DNA of 64,000 bases from an uncultured Eubacteriales bacterium (GCA_902774025.1 CACYGY010000001.1:18075-82074); one strand, 5' to 3'; counted from the stretch's first letter, positions 8,709-17,205 are shown. The notes: generated by a model from the letters alone, not told the origin. Translations and numbers: made by a program.

Positions 8709-9747
8709 GAGACCCGACCTCCTTTCCCTGTTCCTTCCAGTCCGCTTCTGCCTTTTTCCGGAGTTCCTCCGCCCCTTCGTGGTACAGCCAGCAGCGGCAG
8801 GCGTGCGCATTCTCAAAGTCCGTCTCCTCCGGCATATATGCCGCACAGGCCCGGCAGGCGTAGGGACACCGGGCGGCGAAGGGACAGCCCGCGGGCGGGT
8901 TCAGCAGATCCGGCGGTGTTCCGGGAATATACCGGAACACCCGATCCTGGCGCGCATCCAGCCGGGGGACCGACTGGAGCAGGCCCCAGGTATAGGGATG
9001 CCGGGGACGGTAGAAAATATCCGCCGCGCTGCCCCTTTCCACGATCTTCCCCGCGTACATGACATAGATGCGCTCCGCCATGTTGGCCACCACCCCCAGA
9101 TCATGGGTGATGAGCACAATGGAGGTGTCCAGCTTTTCCTTCAGTTCATTCATGAGCTCAATGATCTGGGCCTGAATGGTGACATCCAGGGCGGTGGTGG
9201 GCTCATCCGCGAAGAGAATGCCCGGAGAGCAGATCAAAGCCATGGCCACCATAATGCGCTGCCGCATGCCGCCGGAGAGCTGATGGGGAAAGGCACGCAT
9301 GTTCCGCTCCGGTTCCGGAAAGGAAATCAGCTCCATCATCTCCCGGACCTTCGCCTGGGCTTCCCGGCGGTTCACCCTGTGGTGCAGCCGGTAGCTTTCC
9401 GCGATCTGTTCCCCCACCCGCATGGTAGGATTCAGATAGCTCAGAGGATCCTGAAAGATCATGCTCATGCGGTTCCCCTGAATGCTTCTCAGCTCCCTGG
9501 GGGTCAGTTTCAGCATGTCCAGCCCCTCAAAGTGAATGCTGCCTCCCGTGACCCTGCCGGGCGGGGACTGGAGCAGGCCCATCACGGTCTGAATGGTCAC
9601 GCTCTTGCCGCATCCGCTCTCTCCCACCAGGGCAACGGTTTCATGCCTGTCCAGGTGCCATGTGATCCCCCGGACGGCCTGTACCTCCCCGGCATAGGTG
9701 AAGAAGGAAACCGCCAGATCCCGGACGTCCAGAATATGTTCCGTCAA
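8686..9747 (-). CDS. Oligopeptide ABC transporter ATP-binding protein (OppD/DppD type)
   Basis: This is the second ATPase of the importer, 353 residues. Walker A is G-E-S-G-C-G-K-S-V near 41, Q-loop F-Q-D-P-L-S-Y-L-N-P, signature L-S-G-G-M-R-Q-R-I-M and Walker B I-L-F-A-D-E-P-T-T-A-L-D. The G-C-P-F-A-A-R-C-P-Y-A cysteine region lies near 290. The start is TTG with GAGGAGG nine bases upstream; no ATG or GTG fits better. The C-terminal tail (E-E-L-R-K-K-A-E-A-D-W-K-E-Q-G-K) is charged and extends beyond the domain. The gene is 14 bases after the permease and overlaps the other ATPase. Confidence 0.93.
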   Translation of the reverse strand: MTEHILDVRDLAVSFFTYAGEVQAVRGITWHLDRHETVALVGESGCGKSVTIQTVMGLLQSPPGRVTGGSIHFEGLDMLKLTPRELRSIQGNRMSMIFQDPLSYLNPTMRVGEQIAESYRLHHRVNRREAQAKVREMMELISFPEPERNMRAFPHQLSGGMRQRIMVAMALICSPGILFADEPTTALDVTIQAQIIELMNELKEKLDTSIVLITHDLGVVANMAERIYVMYAGKIVERGSAADIFYRPRHPYTWGLLQSVPRLDARQDRVFRYIPGTPPDLLNPPAGCPFAARCPYACRACAAYMPEETDFENAHACRCWLYHEGAEELRKKAEADWKEQGKEVGSHGEEGAS

Positions 9748-9761
9748 ACCGAACCGCCTCC

Positions 9762-10688
9762 TCAGGAGCGCAGGCGGGGATCCAGCGCGTCGCGCAGACC
9801 GTCGCCCAGAAGATTAAAGCACAGCATGGTCAGTCCCACGAAGATACAGGGGATGATGAACCGGTAAGGATACTGCTTGAACACCTCACTGGCTTCCTTG
9901 ATCAGCTGACCCCAGGAGGGGTTGGGGGGCGTAATGCCCAGACCGATGAAACTGAGAAAGGCTTCCGCGAAGATGACGCTGGGAATGGTCATGGTCATGC
10001 CCACCACAATGATGCCCAGGGTATTGGGCAGGAGATGCCGCAGAATGATGCGCATGGGGGAGGCTCCCAGGGTGGTGCTTGCCATGACGAATTCCCGCTC
10101 CTTGAGCTGGAGGACCAGGCCTCTTGTGGTCCTCGCGCTCCCCAGCCACCCGGTAATGGTGAAGGCCAGGACCAGCGTGGAGATGCTCCCGCTGCCCAGA
10201 ACCATGATGAGCAGAATGTCGTAGATCAGGCTGGGGATACCCATGAGTACATCAATGATCCGCATGATGAGCATGTCGATCTTTCCGCCGAAATATCCGG
10301 ACACACCCCCGATGAGCATGCCGATGGCATAGGGGATGATGGTGGCCAGAATGGCAATGAGCAGGGAAACCCTGCCCCCCACCCACACCCTTGTCCACAG
10401 ATCCCTTCCCAGGGTGTCGGTCCCGAACCAGTGTTCCCCGCTGGGGCCCTGATTGGCGGCACTGTAGTCATTGCTGTAGTAATTATAGGAATTCATCATG
10501 GGCCCGAAGAGGACCATGAAAACCAGAAGGGCCAGGATCACCAGGGAAGCGATGGCGGTTTTGCGCTTTTTCAGATTCCTCCACACATCCCTGAAATACG
10601 TTGTTTCCGGCCTGACCATTTCCTCCCCGGACAGCTCATCCGGAGACAGGGGCGTAAAATCCAGTCTGTTTCTCTGTATGATCTGCAT
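9762..10688 (-). CDS. Oligopeptide ABC transporter permease (OppC/DppC type)
   Basis: This membrane permease of 308 residues has a first membrane helix near 38-60 (A-I-A-S-L-V-I-L-A-L-L-V-F-M-V-L-F). The OppC N-terminal domain follows, with H-W-F-G-T-D-T-L-G-R-D-L-W-T-R-V near 86-101, then the BPD_transp_1 domain. The cytoplasmic ATPase-docking loop is E-F-V-M-A-S-T-T-L-G-A-S. The final N-L-L-G-D-G-L-R-D-A-L-D-P-R-L is the characteristic OppC/DppC end. AAGGAG lies nine bases before the ATG. It works with the neighbouring OppB-type permease as a heterodimer. Confidence 0.94.
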   Translation of the reverse strand: MQIIQRNRLDFTPLSPDELSGEEMVRPETTYFRDVWRNLKKRKTAIASLVILALLVFMVLFGPMMNSYNYYSNDYSAANQGPSGEHWFGTDTLGRDLWTRVWVGGRVSLLIAILATIIPYAIGMLIGGVSGYFGGKIDMLIMRIIDVLMGIPSLIYDILLIMVLGSGSISTLVLAFTITGWLGSARTTRGLVLQLKEREFVMASTTLGASPMRIILRHLLPNTLGIIVVGMTMTIPSVIFAEAFLSFIGLGITPPNPSWGQLIKEASEVFKQYPYRFIIPCIFVGLTMLCFNLLGDGLRDALDPRLRS

Positions 10689-10701
10689 GTTTCACAGCTC
10701 C

Positions 10702-11616
10702 TTACTTCACCCGGATCCGGGGATCCACCCAGCCGTAGAGAATATCCACCAGCAGGTTCATGACCACCAGGAACGTGCCGTAGAAGATGGTCAGACCCAT
10801 GATGAGGGGATAGTCCAGAGTGCTCACGGCATTGACAAAATGCTTGCCCAGGCCCGGAATCACAAAGATCTGCTCCACCACGAAGGAACCCATGAGCACG
10901 CCGGCAATCATGGGGCCCAGATTGGCCAGCATGGGCACCAGGGAATTCTTCAGCTCATGCTTCATCACCACCCGCAGGGGTGACATACCCTTGGCCCTGG
11001 CGGTTTTCACGTAGTCCTGGGTGATCACCGCCAACATGCAGGCCCGCATGGACCTTGTGTTGCCGGCAATGGTCCCCAGTCCCAGGACGAAGGCGGGCAT
11101 GAGCATCTGCTCCGGTTTTCCCCATCCCCCCACGGGCAGCCACCTGAGCTGCACGCCGAACAGGTAGCGGATCAGGGGCCCGATGACCATGCTGGGCAGA
11201 GCGATGCCCAGGATGGCAAACACCATGAGCACATAATCCGGCCAGCGGTTGCGGTACTGGGCACAGAGAATGCCGAAGAGCAGACCCACGATCTCCGCAA
11301 AGACCAGAGCGATCAGGCCCAGCTGGGCAGAGACCGGGAAGAACTCCCGGATGATGTCCCAGACGCTGCGGCCCACATACTTGATGGAGGTACCCAGATC
11401 CCCCTGGACAAGGTTGCCCATGTAGATCAGATACTGTTCGGTCACCGGTCTGTCCAGGCCGTAGTATGCCCTCTGCTTCTCCTGCACGGAGGTGGGGATC
11501 TTCTCATTCATGAAGGGATCCCCGGGAAGAAGCTTGGAAAGAAAAAAAGTAACCGTGGCCAGGGTGAACACCGTCAGCAGGGCGATGAGCACACGTTTCA
11601 ATACATATCGGACCAT
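10702..11616 (-). CDS. Oligopeptide ABC transporter permease (OppB/DppB type)
   Basis: This 304-residue inner membrane permease starts with the typical M-V-R-Y-V-L-K-R-V-L-I-A-L-L-T-V-F helix. It contains the conserved L-P-G-D-P-F segment, Y-G-L-D-R-P-V-T-E-Q-Y-L near 53-64, G-D-L-G-T-S-I near 73, and the docking loop V-K-T-A-R-A-K-G-M-S. The protein ends Y-G-W-V-D-P-R-I-R-V, the standard OppB end. The ATG has GGAGGG five bases upstream. A terminator-like hairpin lies between this gene and the binding-protein gene upstream, so the membrane components are probably made at a lower level than the binding protein. Confidence 0.94.
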   Translation of the reverse strand: MVRYVLKRVLIALLTVFTLATVTFFLSKLLPGDPFMNEKIPTSVQEKQRAYYGLDRPVTEQYLIYMGNLVQGDLGTSIKYVGRSVWDIIREFFPVSAQLGLIALVFAEIVGLLFGILCAQYRNRWPDYVLMVFAILGIALPSMVIGPLIRYLFGVQLRWLPVGGWGKPEQMLMPAFVLGLGTIAGNTRSMRACMLAVITQDYVKTARAKGMSPLRVVMKHELKNSLVPMLANLGPMIAGVLMGSFVVEQIFVIPGLGKHFVNAVSTLDYPLIMGLTIFYGTFLVVMNLLVDILYGWVDPRIRVK

Positions 11617-11646
11617 GAAAGCCCTCCGAAACCATGCAGAATGGAC

Positions 11647-11687
11647 TGAAAAAGCCAGGGAGGAGGCCGGAGGCCTCCCTCCCTGGC
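11647..11687 (-). terminator. Intra-operon terminator after the peptide-binding protein gene
   Basis: On the minus strand a GC-rich stem (11681-11687 and inward, pairing with 11654-11660 and inward, with one bulge) is followed by five T residues (complement of 11649-11653). It lies between the binding protein and the permease genes, where partial read-through would give an excess of binding protein. Confidence 0.7.
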
Positions 11688-11694
11688 GCCTGTG

Positions 11695-13311
11695 TTACGG
11701 CTGAACCTGAACAAAAGCCAGATCGGCACCGAAGCTGGCGTCCACACTGGTGATGACATACCCGGGACGAACCATGACGTGCTGGGTCTGCCAGGTGAGC
11801 AGCAGGGTGGGCACCTCGTCGATGAAGATCTTTTCCATGGCCGCCACGGCGTCCAGGCGTGTCTTCAGGTCCGAAGCCTGCTGGGCCGTATCCAGAAGCG
11901 CGGCGTATTCGGCGTTGCCGTATCCGAAGAGGGCGTCGGGATCATTCACGTCCCAGTTGGCAAAGACGCCGTCGGGGGACGCGGCGTCCACCGTTCCGAT
12001 GGCCATGCCGCCGGTCCAGAAGTCAAAATCGGAGGAATAGACCTTGGCGATCATCTGCTGAATAGGCTGGGGATCAATGGCACAACGGATGCCCAGGACA
12101 GTCAGGAGCATATCCTGCACGGCCTGCAGTTTGGTCAGGTTCCCCTGGGTGTCGTAGCAGAGCATGGAGAACTCGGGAATCTGATCCTCCGTCGCGCCCA
12201 GTTCTTCCAGGGCCAGAGCCAGATATTCCCTGGCCTTTTCAGGCTCGGCGGTAACATTGATGGTGTTTTCCACGGGATATTCATCCACAAACCGTCCCTC
12301 AAGGCCCGCCGCATCGGGATCGATGACGCGGTTGGCGGGAGTCTGACCCTGCATGACGGTGTTCACCATGGCGGTGCGGTCAATGGCAAGGCTCAGAGCC
12401 CGGCGGAAGTTCACGTTGGACAGGAACCGGCCGGTCTCCTCATTCCGCCCGTTCTGATTGATATGAATGAACTGGTCCGTGTTGGTATAGGTCATTTCGT
12501 CAAATCCCAGATCCTGCAGCTGAGTGTAGTAGGTGGGATCGGAGAAGGAAGCCAGATCGATCATGTCGGTCATCATCATTTCCACGGCCGTGTCCCCGGA
12601 CACATTGCACATGCCCACCAGTTTCTCCATCTGGATGGCGTCCCGGTTCCAGTAGTTCTCATTCTTCACCAGGACCATCTGGCTCTCATGCAGCCAGCTT
12701 TCCATTTTCATGGGTCCGTTGCCCAGGAGCTTGTCCGCGTCGGAGCCGTAGGTCTCCCCCAGACTTTCCGCCAGTTCCTTCTTCACGGGCCGGAAGGCGT
12801 TGTCCGCCAGGAGGTACAGGTTCTCAAGGCCGGAGGATACAAAGGTCACTTCCAGGGTGTAGTCGTCCACAGCCCGGTATCCCACGTCCTCCGGAGCAGC
12901 CTGCCCCTGGTTGTAGGCTTCCGCGTTCAGCACGCAGAAACCGGTGGCTGCCTGGGAATGCCCCGCTTCGGGATCAATCAGGCGCATGAAGGAATACACG
13001 AAATCCTGAGCGTTCAGCGGCGTGCCGTCACTCCAGGTGCTCTGACGGAGATGGAAGGTGCAGACATCGCCCGCGTCGCTGATTTCCCAGCTTTCCGCGA
13101 TGCCCGGCACCAGTGTCCCCTCCAGGATCCGCACCAGACCCTCGGTGAGGTAGGACACGATGTTGTTGCTCTCATCATCTGCGGACTCCGCGGGGTCCAG
13201 GGAGGTGGATTCATAGCCTCTGGCCCAGGTCAGCGTGGTCCCGGCGGCCAGTGCCGGCAGGGTCAGCACCAGCATGGCCAGTGCCAGGATCAGGGATACC
13301 AGCTTTTTCAT
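11695..13311 (-). CDS. Peptide ABC transporter substrate-binding protein (SBP family 5)
   Basis: The 538-residue protein is an OppA/DppA-type extracellular receptor for peptides. A signal peptide runs from 1 to about 22 (M-K-K-L-V-S-L-I-L-A-L-A-M-L-V-L) ending at L-P-A-L-A-A. There is no Cys after it, so no lipobox is visible and the protein should be cut by signal peptidase I. This is unusual for a Firmicute binding protein. The family 5 pattern follows: S-T-S-L-D-P-A, I-A-E-S-W-E-I, F-H-L-R, W-S-D-G-T-P-L-N-A-Q-D-F-V-Y-S. Later comes R-R-A-L-S-L-A-I-D-R. AAAGGAGG precedes the ATG. It is the third gene of the operon after the aminotransferase and GntR genes. Ligand specificity cannot be read from sequence. 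Confidence 0.93.
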   Translation of the reverse strand: MKKLVSLILALAMLVLTLPALAAGTTLTWARGYESTSLDPAESADDESNNIVSYLTEGLVRILEGTLVPGIAESWEISDAGDVCTFHLRQSTWSDGTPLNAQDFVYSFMRLIDPEAGHSQAATGFCVLNAEAYNQGQAAPEDVGYRAVDDYTLEVTFVSSGLENLYLLADNAFRPVKKELAESLGETYGSDADKLLGNGPMKMESWLHESQMVLVKNENYWNRDAIQMEKLVGMCNVSGDTAVEMMMTDMIDLASFSDPTYYTQLQDLGFDEMTYTNTDQFIHINQNGRNEETGRFLSNVNFRRALSLAIDRTAMVNTVMQGQTPANRVIDPDAAGLEGRFVDEYPVENTINVTAEPEKAREYLALALEELGATEDQIPEFSMLCYDTQGNLTKLQAVQDMLLTVLGIRCAIDPQPIQQMIAKVYSSDFDFWTGGMAIGTVDAASPDGVFANWDVNDPDALFGYGNAEYAALLDTAQQASDLKTRLDAVAAMEKIFIDEVPTLLLTWQTQHVMVRPGYVITSVDASFGADLAFVQVQP

Positions 13312-13370
13312 GGAATAAGCCTCCTTTTCATATCATCACCCGGCACCTGCGCGCCGGAATGACTGTCGTT

Positions 13371-13952
13371 TTAACGCTGGTGGATATCCTCCAGCAGCCG
13401 CTCCACCGCCAGGTCTTCCCGGCGCTGGCACAGGGCATCCACGATGCCCCGGTGGAAATCCTGCCAGGATCCGCGCTTTTCGGCACTCACGTACTGTTCC
13501 ACCCGGGAGGCGGCCCCCAGTACGTTCTGAACCGCCTGGATGAGATAGGGATCCCCCGTGCGCTCCGCAAGACCCGCATGGAACCTTCGGTTGGCCGCGC
13601 TGACGTTCCCCGCTTCCTCCGGAGAGGACAGGATCAGTCCGTAAAGGCTTCTCAGTTCCTCCTCCGGACAGGACCGGCAGAGGATCTGAATCACCAGGGT
13701 TTCCAGAACAATGCGCAGGCGCTTGAGTCTGTCCATGTCCAGCGGGGACAGGGCGGTCACCATGTATCCCGTGCGGGGATAGGCAGTGAGGTGGCCCTCA
13801 TGGCACAGCCGGTGCAGGGCTTCCCCCGCCGTCACCCGGCTGACGCCGTAGTGCTCGCTGATGGCCCGCTCCGTAATCATCTCATTGGGCTTGAACTCCG
13901 CCTGGAAAACCCGCTCACGCAGGTCTTCATAGACCTGATCAATCCTCTGCAT
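13371..13952 (-). CDS. GntR family (FadR/FCD type) transcriptional regulator
   Basis: The 193-residue protein has an N-terminal winged helix-turn-helix: I-T-E-R-A-I-S-E-H-Y-G-V-S-R-V-T-A-G-E-A-L-H-R-L near 25-48, then G-H-L-T-A-Y-P-R-T-G-Y-M-V. An all-helical FCD effector domain follows, with R-L-R-I-V-L-E-T, the metal/ligand residues F-H-A-G-L-A and F-H-R-G-I-V-D-A-L. The frame is open upstream to 14123, but the ATG at 13952 has GGGAG nine bases before it and gives a normal family length. It overlaps the aminotransferase gene by 14 bases. It is probably the local regulator of this operon, sensing an amino acid or small acid. A palindrome at 15146-15162 is a candidate binding site. Confidence 0.9.
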   Translation of the reverse strand: MQRIDQVYEDLRERVFQAEFKPNEMITERAISEHYGVSRVTAGEALHRLCHEGHLTAYPRTGYMVTALSPLDMDRLKRLRIVLETLVIQILCRSCPEEELRSLYGLILSSPEEAGNVSAANRRFHAGLAERTGDPYLIQAVQNVLGAASRVEQYVSAEKRGSWQDFHRGIVDALCQRREDLAVERLLEDIHQR

Positions 13953-15138
13953 GACGCCCCGCTCCCATCTCCGGTGCCCCAAGACGCCGGGCAAACGCAC
14001 GGATCGTGGCGGAGGGGGCAGCCAGGTTGAAGCGGATCCACCCTTCCCCCGCCTCTCCGTACTCCCGTCCCGAATCCACCAGCACCGATTCCTTCCGCTC
14101 CAGACGGAGAGCCAGCTCCTCACCCGTCATGCTCTCCGCCCGCATCCATCCCACAAATCCGCCTTCCCAGGGGGCCAGGATATACCCTCTGTCCCTGACC
14201 TCTTCCTGAAGCATGGCGTGGTTTGCCATCACCTGATCCCGCACCGCCCGGACCCATTCGGCGCCCTGCGGGGTGTAGCCCGCGCGGACCGCCTGATAGA
14301 AGAAAGGGTCCAGACTCCCGAAGTGGTCCGTGTTCCGCTGCTGCAGATACTTTTCCCGCATGTCCCTGTCCCGGATCACCACGTGGGCATGATTCACGCC
14401 GGTAAAGTTGAAGGTCTTGCCGAGGGAGGTGCAGCTCATGGCCAGATCCGGCAGAAGATCCGTCATGGCCGCGGCCGGGTGCAGGGGATGGGTGATGTCT
14501 GCAAAGATTTCGTCGGAAAACACCCTGACGCCCCATTTATCCGCCAGACCCGCCAGACTCCGCAGCTCCTCCTGCCCCCAGACCCGTCCCGTGGGATTGT
14601 GGGGATGACAGAGAACCAGAAGACGGTTCCGCTTTTCCGCCATGAGACCGGAGAGCGCCTCCGGATCCATGGCATATCTGCCCTCAGACCAGACAAGAGG
14701 ACAGGACAGGATATTCCTGCCGTTGCGGAGCACGGACCGGTCGTGACGGCTGTAGGAAGGGGTCATGAGGATCACCCCGTCCCCCGGTTCCGTAAAGGCA
14801 CGGATGGCCGTATTCAGGGCGAAGATGGTACCCAGGGTGGGAACCACGTCCTCCTCCTCCACCCGCATGTGCCGCTGGCTCCGCAGCCACCAGAGGACGG
14901 AGGCCAGATAGTCCCCGTCCGGCAGGGTGAAACCGTATATGCCCCGCAGGGCAAAGGCGCTCAGGGCTTCCCGGATCACCGGGGCCGTGGGGAAATCCAT
15001 CTCCGCCCCCGCCAGGATCAGGGGGATCAGGGAAGTCTCCCCGCGGACCGGAAAGGCACCCTTCATATTCCCCGTCCCCCGCCGGTCCACTGTCTGTGTC
15101 AGATCAAACATGTTCTCGCCGCCCGTCATGCCTTGCAT
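13939..15138 (-). CDS. MalY/PatB type PLP-dependent aminotransferase or C-S lyase
   Basis: This 399-residue fold-type I PLP enzyme resembles the MalY/PatB cystathionine beta-lyase branch. Visible are the family opening D-R-R-G-T-G-N-M-K, the E-M-D-F-P-T-A-P-V-I region, and the PLP-binding H-P-H-N-P-T-G-R-V-W. The motif V-F-S-D-E-I-F-A-D-I comes next, and the Schiff-base Lys is in S-L-G-K-T-F-N-F-T-G. MalY-type enzymes cleave C-S bonds to give pyruvate, ammonia and a thiol, or transaminate. The start is uncertain: ATG at 15138, 15129 and 15111 are all in frame with weak ribosome sites. The M-F-D-L start at 15111 aligns best with the family. It is the first gene of the operon, with a promoter directly upstream. 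Confidence 0.88.
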   Translation of the reverse strand: MQGMTGGENMFDLTQTVDRRGTGNMKGAFPVRGETSLIPLILAGAEMDFPTAPVIREALSAFALRGIYGFTLPDGDYLASVLWWLRSQRHMRVEEEDVVPTLGTIFALNTAIRAFTEPGDGVILMTPSYSRHDRSVLRNGRNILSCPLVWSEGRYAMDPEALSGLMAEKRNRLLVLCHPHNPTGRVWGQEELRSLAGLADKWGVRVFSDEIFADITHPLHPAAAMTDLLPDLAMSCTSLGKTFNFTGVNHAHVVIRDRDMREKYLQQRNTDHFGSLDPFFYQAVRAGYTPQGAEWVRAVRDQVMANHAMLQEEVRDRGYILAPWEGGFVGWMRAESMTGEELALRLERKESVLVDSGREYGEAGEGWIRFNLAAPSATIRAFARRLGAPEMGAGRHAED

Positions 15139-15145
15139 AAATACT

Positions 15146-15162
15146 CACTGGGTATCTCAGTG
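15146..15162 (-). promoter_or_regulatory. Candidate operator at the start of the peptide operon
   Basis: An imperfect palindrome, CACTGGGTATCTCAGTG on the plus strand, spans the expected transcription start. The same stretch holds a 12-base-spaced direct repeat, CTCACTGGG and CTCAGTGGG (15144-15152, 15156-15164). Binding by the GntR protein is inferred from position only. Confidence 0.4.
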
Positions 15163-15165
15163 GGC

Positions 15166-15195
15166 AGTATAAGAAAACGGCCCTTTCCCTGTCAA
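15166..15195 (-). promoter_or_regulatory. Sigma-A promoter of the peptide-import operon
   Basis: On the minus strand TTGACA (complement of 15190-15195) and TATACT (complement of 15166-15171) are 18 bases apart. This is a consensus -35 with a good -10, and transcription would start near 15159. Confidence 0.75.
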
Positions 15196-15221
15196 GCACC
15201 GCTCTGCTTTTTCCCTGTACG

Positions 15222-15248
15222 AAAAAAAGGACGCCCCTGAGGGCGTCC
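15222..15248 (-). terminator. Rho-independent terminator after the oxidoreductase gene
   Basis: A perfect 8-bp stem (GGACGCCC with GGGCGTCC, 15229-15248) with a four-base loop is followed on the minus strand by seven T residues. It ends the araC-isomerase-oxidoreductase unit just before the promoter of the peptide operon. Confidence 0.9.
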
Positions 15249-15258
15249 GGGATGATCA

Positions 15259-16434
15259 TCAGTGGCTTCCGCCGTAGGTGGAGGAGGTATCGGCGAACAC
15301 GGCCTTGGCGGGATCCTTCCGGCGGGATGTCGCCACCCGCTTCATCAGTTCCTCATAGTACAGGTCTTCATCCAGGGGCAGCCTGACGGGTTTGCCCAGG
15401 AAGGCGGACAGATGCATGGCGTTGGAGAGAGTCAGACCGTTGATGCCCTCCGCACCGCCGGCCACCAGGGGCTCACCCCGGAGAATGGCACCGGCCCAGG
15501 CCTTGAGCACGCCCTGATGCTGCGGATTCTCCCCGTCCATTTCCACATTCACCTCGTGACCGGGCACGACACCGAAGGGCGCCTTGTTGGTCACGGTCCA
15601 TTCCTGTTCCGTCATCTCCAGCTCATACAGATAGAGCTTCTCGCCTTCGGCGATGAGCTGAGCCCTGTCCATCTGCACCTCAAAGCGGTTGCTGCCGTGG
15701 GGATCGCCGGTGCTGGTGATGAATACGCCGGTATGACCGTCCTCATACTTCATCAGGGCCGTCACATCGTCTTCCACCTCGATATCGTGGAACTGGCCGT
15801 AATTCATGAAGGCCTGCACCTCCACGGGCATGCCCAGAATCCACTGCCACAGATCCAGCTGGTGCGGGCACTGGTTCAGCAGAACGCCGCCGCCTTCCCC
15901 GGACCAGGTGGCCCGCCAGTCGCCGGAATCATAGTAGAACTGAGAACGGTACCAGTTGGTGATCAGCCAGTTGGCCCGGCGGACCTTTCCGTAGGTGCCG
16001 GACTGGATCAGTTCACGCATCTTCCGGTACAGGCAGTTGGTGCGCTGATTGAACATCATGCCGAAGACCACGTCGGGATGCTTTTTCGCTTCCTCGTTCA
16101 TCTCCCGCACCTGACGGGTATAGACGCCGGCAGGCTTTTCGCACATGACATGAATGCCCCGCTCCATGCAGGCCATGACGTATCTGGGATGATCGTAGTG
16201 CGGCACGGAGACGACACAGGCGTTGATCCTGCCGCTGTCCAGCATTTCCATGGCATCGGTGAAGTAGGCGATGTCCGGGGACACGTTTTCCTTCGCCCAT
16301 TCAATTCTGGCGGGATTGCTGTCGCAGATGGCCGTCAGTTCGATGTCCTCCACCCAGTTGTCCTTCGCCAGCCTGCGGGCGTAGGTGGAACCCTGATTGC
16401 CGATGCCGATGATGCCAAGTCTGACCTTTTCCAT
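15259..16434 (-). CDS. Gfo/Idh/MocA family NAD(P)-dependent sugar oxidoreductase
   Basis: The 391-residue protein has an N-terminal Rossmann domain (G-I-I-G-I-G-N-Q-G at 7-15) and the E-K-P-A-G-V motif near 98-103, whose Lys is catalytic in the family. A C-terminal alpha/beta domain carries Q-C-P-H-Q-L-D-L-W-Q-W. Family members oxidise, reduce or epimerise sugars, inositols or glycosides through a keto step. The ATG has AAGGAGG upstream and starts 18 bases after the isomerase-like gene. A terminator follows. In this context it probably acts on a sugar or uronate released by the adjacent glycoside hydrolases, but the substrate is unknown. Confidence 0.92.
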   Translation of the reverse strand: MEKVRLGIIGIGNQGSTYARRLAKDNWVEDIELTAICDSNPARIEWAKENVSPDIAYFTDAMEMLDSGRINACVVSVPHYDHPRYVMACMERGIHVMCEKPAGVYTRQVREMNEEAKKHPDVVFGMMFNQRTNCLYRKMRELIQSGTYGKVRRANWLITNWYRSQFYYDSGDWRATWSGEGGGVLLNQCPHQLDLWQWILGMPVEVQAFMNYGQFHDIEVEDDVTALMKYEDGHTGVFITSTGDPHGSNRFEVQMDRAQLIAEGEKLYLYELEMTEQEWTVTNKAPFGVVPGHEVNVEMDGENPQHQGVLKAWAGAILRGEPLVAGGAEGINGLTLSNAMHLSAFLGKPVRLPLDEDLYYEELMKRVATSRRKDPAKAVFADTSSTYGGSH

Positions 16435-16452
16435 GAGATCATTCCTCCTTGT

Positions 16453-17205
16453 TTACTCAAATCCGCGGCTGCGCAGGAAGGCATAGGAACGGCGGAGGCA
16501 CTCCACGGGATCCTCACCGTGGCAGTCGTCCTGCTCCACCAGCATGTACTGCGTGCCGCCGGCCTCTGCTTTTTCAAAGACCCGGTCAAAGTTGATATTC
16601 CCCTCGCCCACCACAGCCATGGACCGGCCGTAGGCAAAGTCCTTGAGATGAATGCAGGGAATGCGCCCCGCCAGCTTTTCCAGCCACTGGGCCGGATCGC
16701 CGCCGCCCGCCTGCACCCAGAAGGTGTCCAGGGTAAAGCCCATTTCCTCAGGGCTCAGTGCTTCAGCCAGAAGCTCCAGGATCAGCTTTCCGTTGTGCTT
16801 TTTGAATTCCTGGTCGTGATTGTGATACATGAACAGCTTTCCGGCCTCATGGATCTTCCTGGCAATGGGCGGGAAGATTTCCATCCACTGCTCATAGCTC
16901 ATGTTCTTCTCCGGGTCAAATGCCCACCAGCCCAGACCGATGTGATCGCAGCCGAAAACCTCGTGGTCCGCAATCACCTGGTCCAGTTCCCCCGTGAGGC
17001 GGGGGACCGGAATGTGGGTCAGAACACACTTCAGGCCGTTTTTGTCCAGTTCCTGCTTCAGCCAGTCTGCGGGATAGGGGCAGGTACCGGAAATCTGTAC
17101 GTTCCTGTAGCCGATGTCCGCCACCTTTTTCAGGGTCAGTGCAAAGTCCTCCAGGTTCTGACATGTCTGTCTTACGGTAAAAAACTGAGCGCCAATCTGC
17201 ATCAT
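16453..17205 (-). CDS. Sugar phosphate isomerase/epimerase (xylose isomerase-like TIM barrel)
   Basis: The 250-residue protein is an AP endonuclease 2/xylose isomerase-like TIM barrel of the IolE/YcjR type. Recognisable strands include I-G-A-Q-F-F-T-V-R near 3-11, V-Q-I-S-G-T, L-F-M-Y-H-N-H-D-Q-E-F near 128-138 with metal-binding His residues, G-F-T-L-D-T-F-W-V-Q-A-G-G near 160-172 and I-P-C-I-H-L-K-D. AAAGGAGG precedes the ATG. It lies between the AraC gene and the oxidoreductase gene in one leftward unit. Such isomerase/oxidoreductase pairs commonly act in sequence on keto-sugar intermediates. The exact substrate is not readable. Confidence 0.88.
   Translation of the reverse strand: MMQIGAQFFTVRQTCQNLEDFALTLKKVADIGYRNVQISGTCPYPADWLKQELDKNGLKCVLTHIPVPRLTGELDQVIADHEVFGCDHIGLGWWAFDPEKNMSYEQWMEIFPPIARKIHEAGKLFMYHNHDQEFKKHNGKLILELLAEALSPEEMGFTLDTFWVQAGGGDPAQWLEKLAGRIPCIHLKDFAYGRSMAVVGEGNINFDRVFEKAEAGGTQYMLVEQDDCHGEDPVECLRRSYAFLRSRGFE

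Noticed and set aside
8709..8846. 46-residue N-terminal extension of the OppF-type ATPase
   Set aside because: It is basic and low in complexity, overlaps the previous gene by more than 150 bases, and the ATG at 8708 has an almost perfect ribosome site.
13341..13357. GC-rich inverted repeat between the GntR gene and the peptide-binding protein gene as a terminator
   Set aside because: The stem is five base pairs with no T tract on the minus strand, so termination is not supported.
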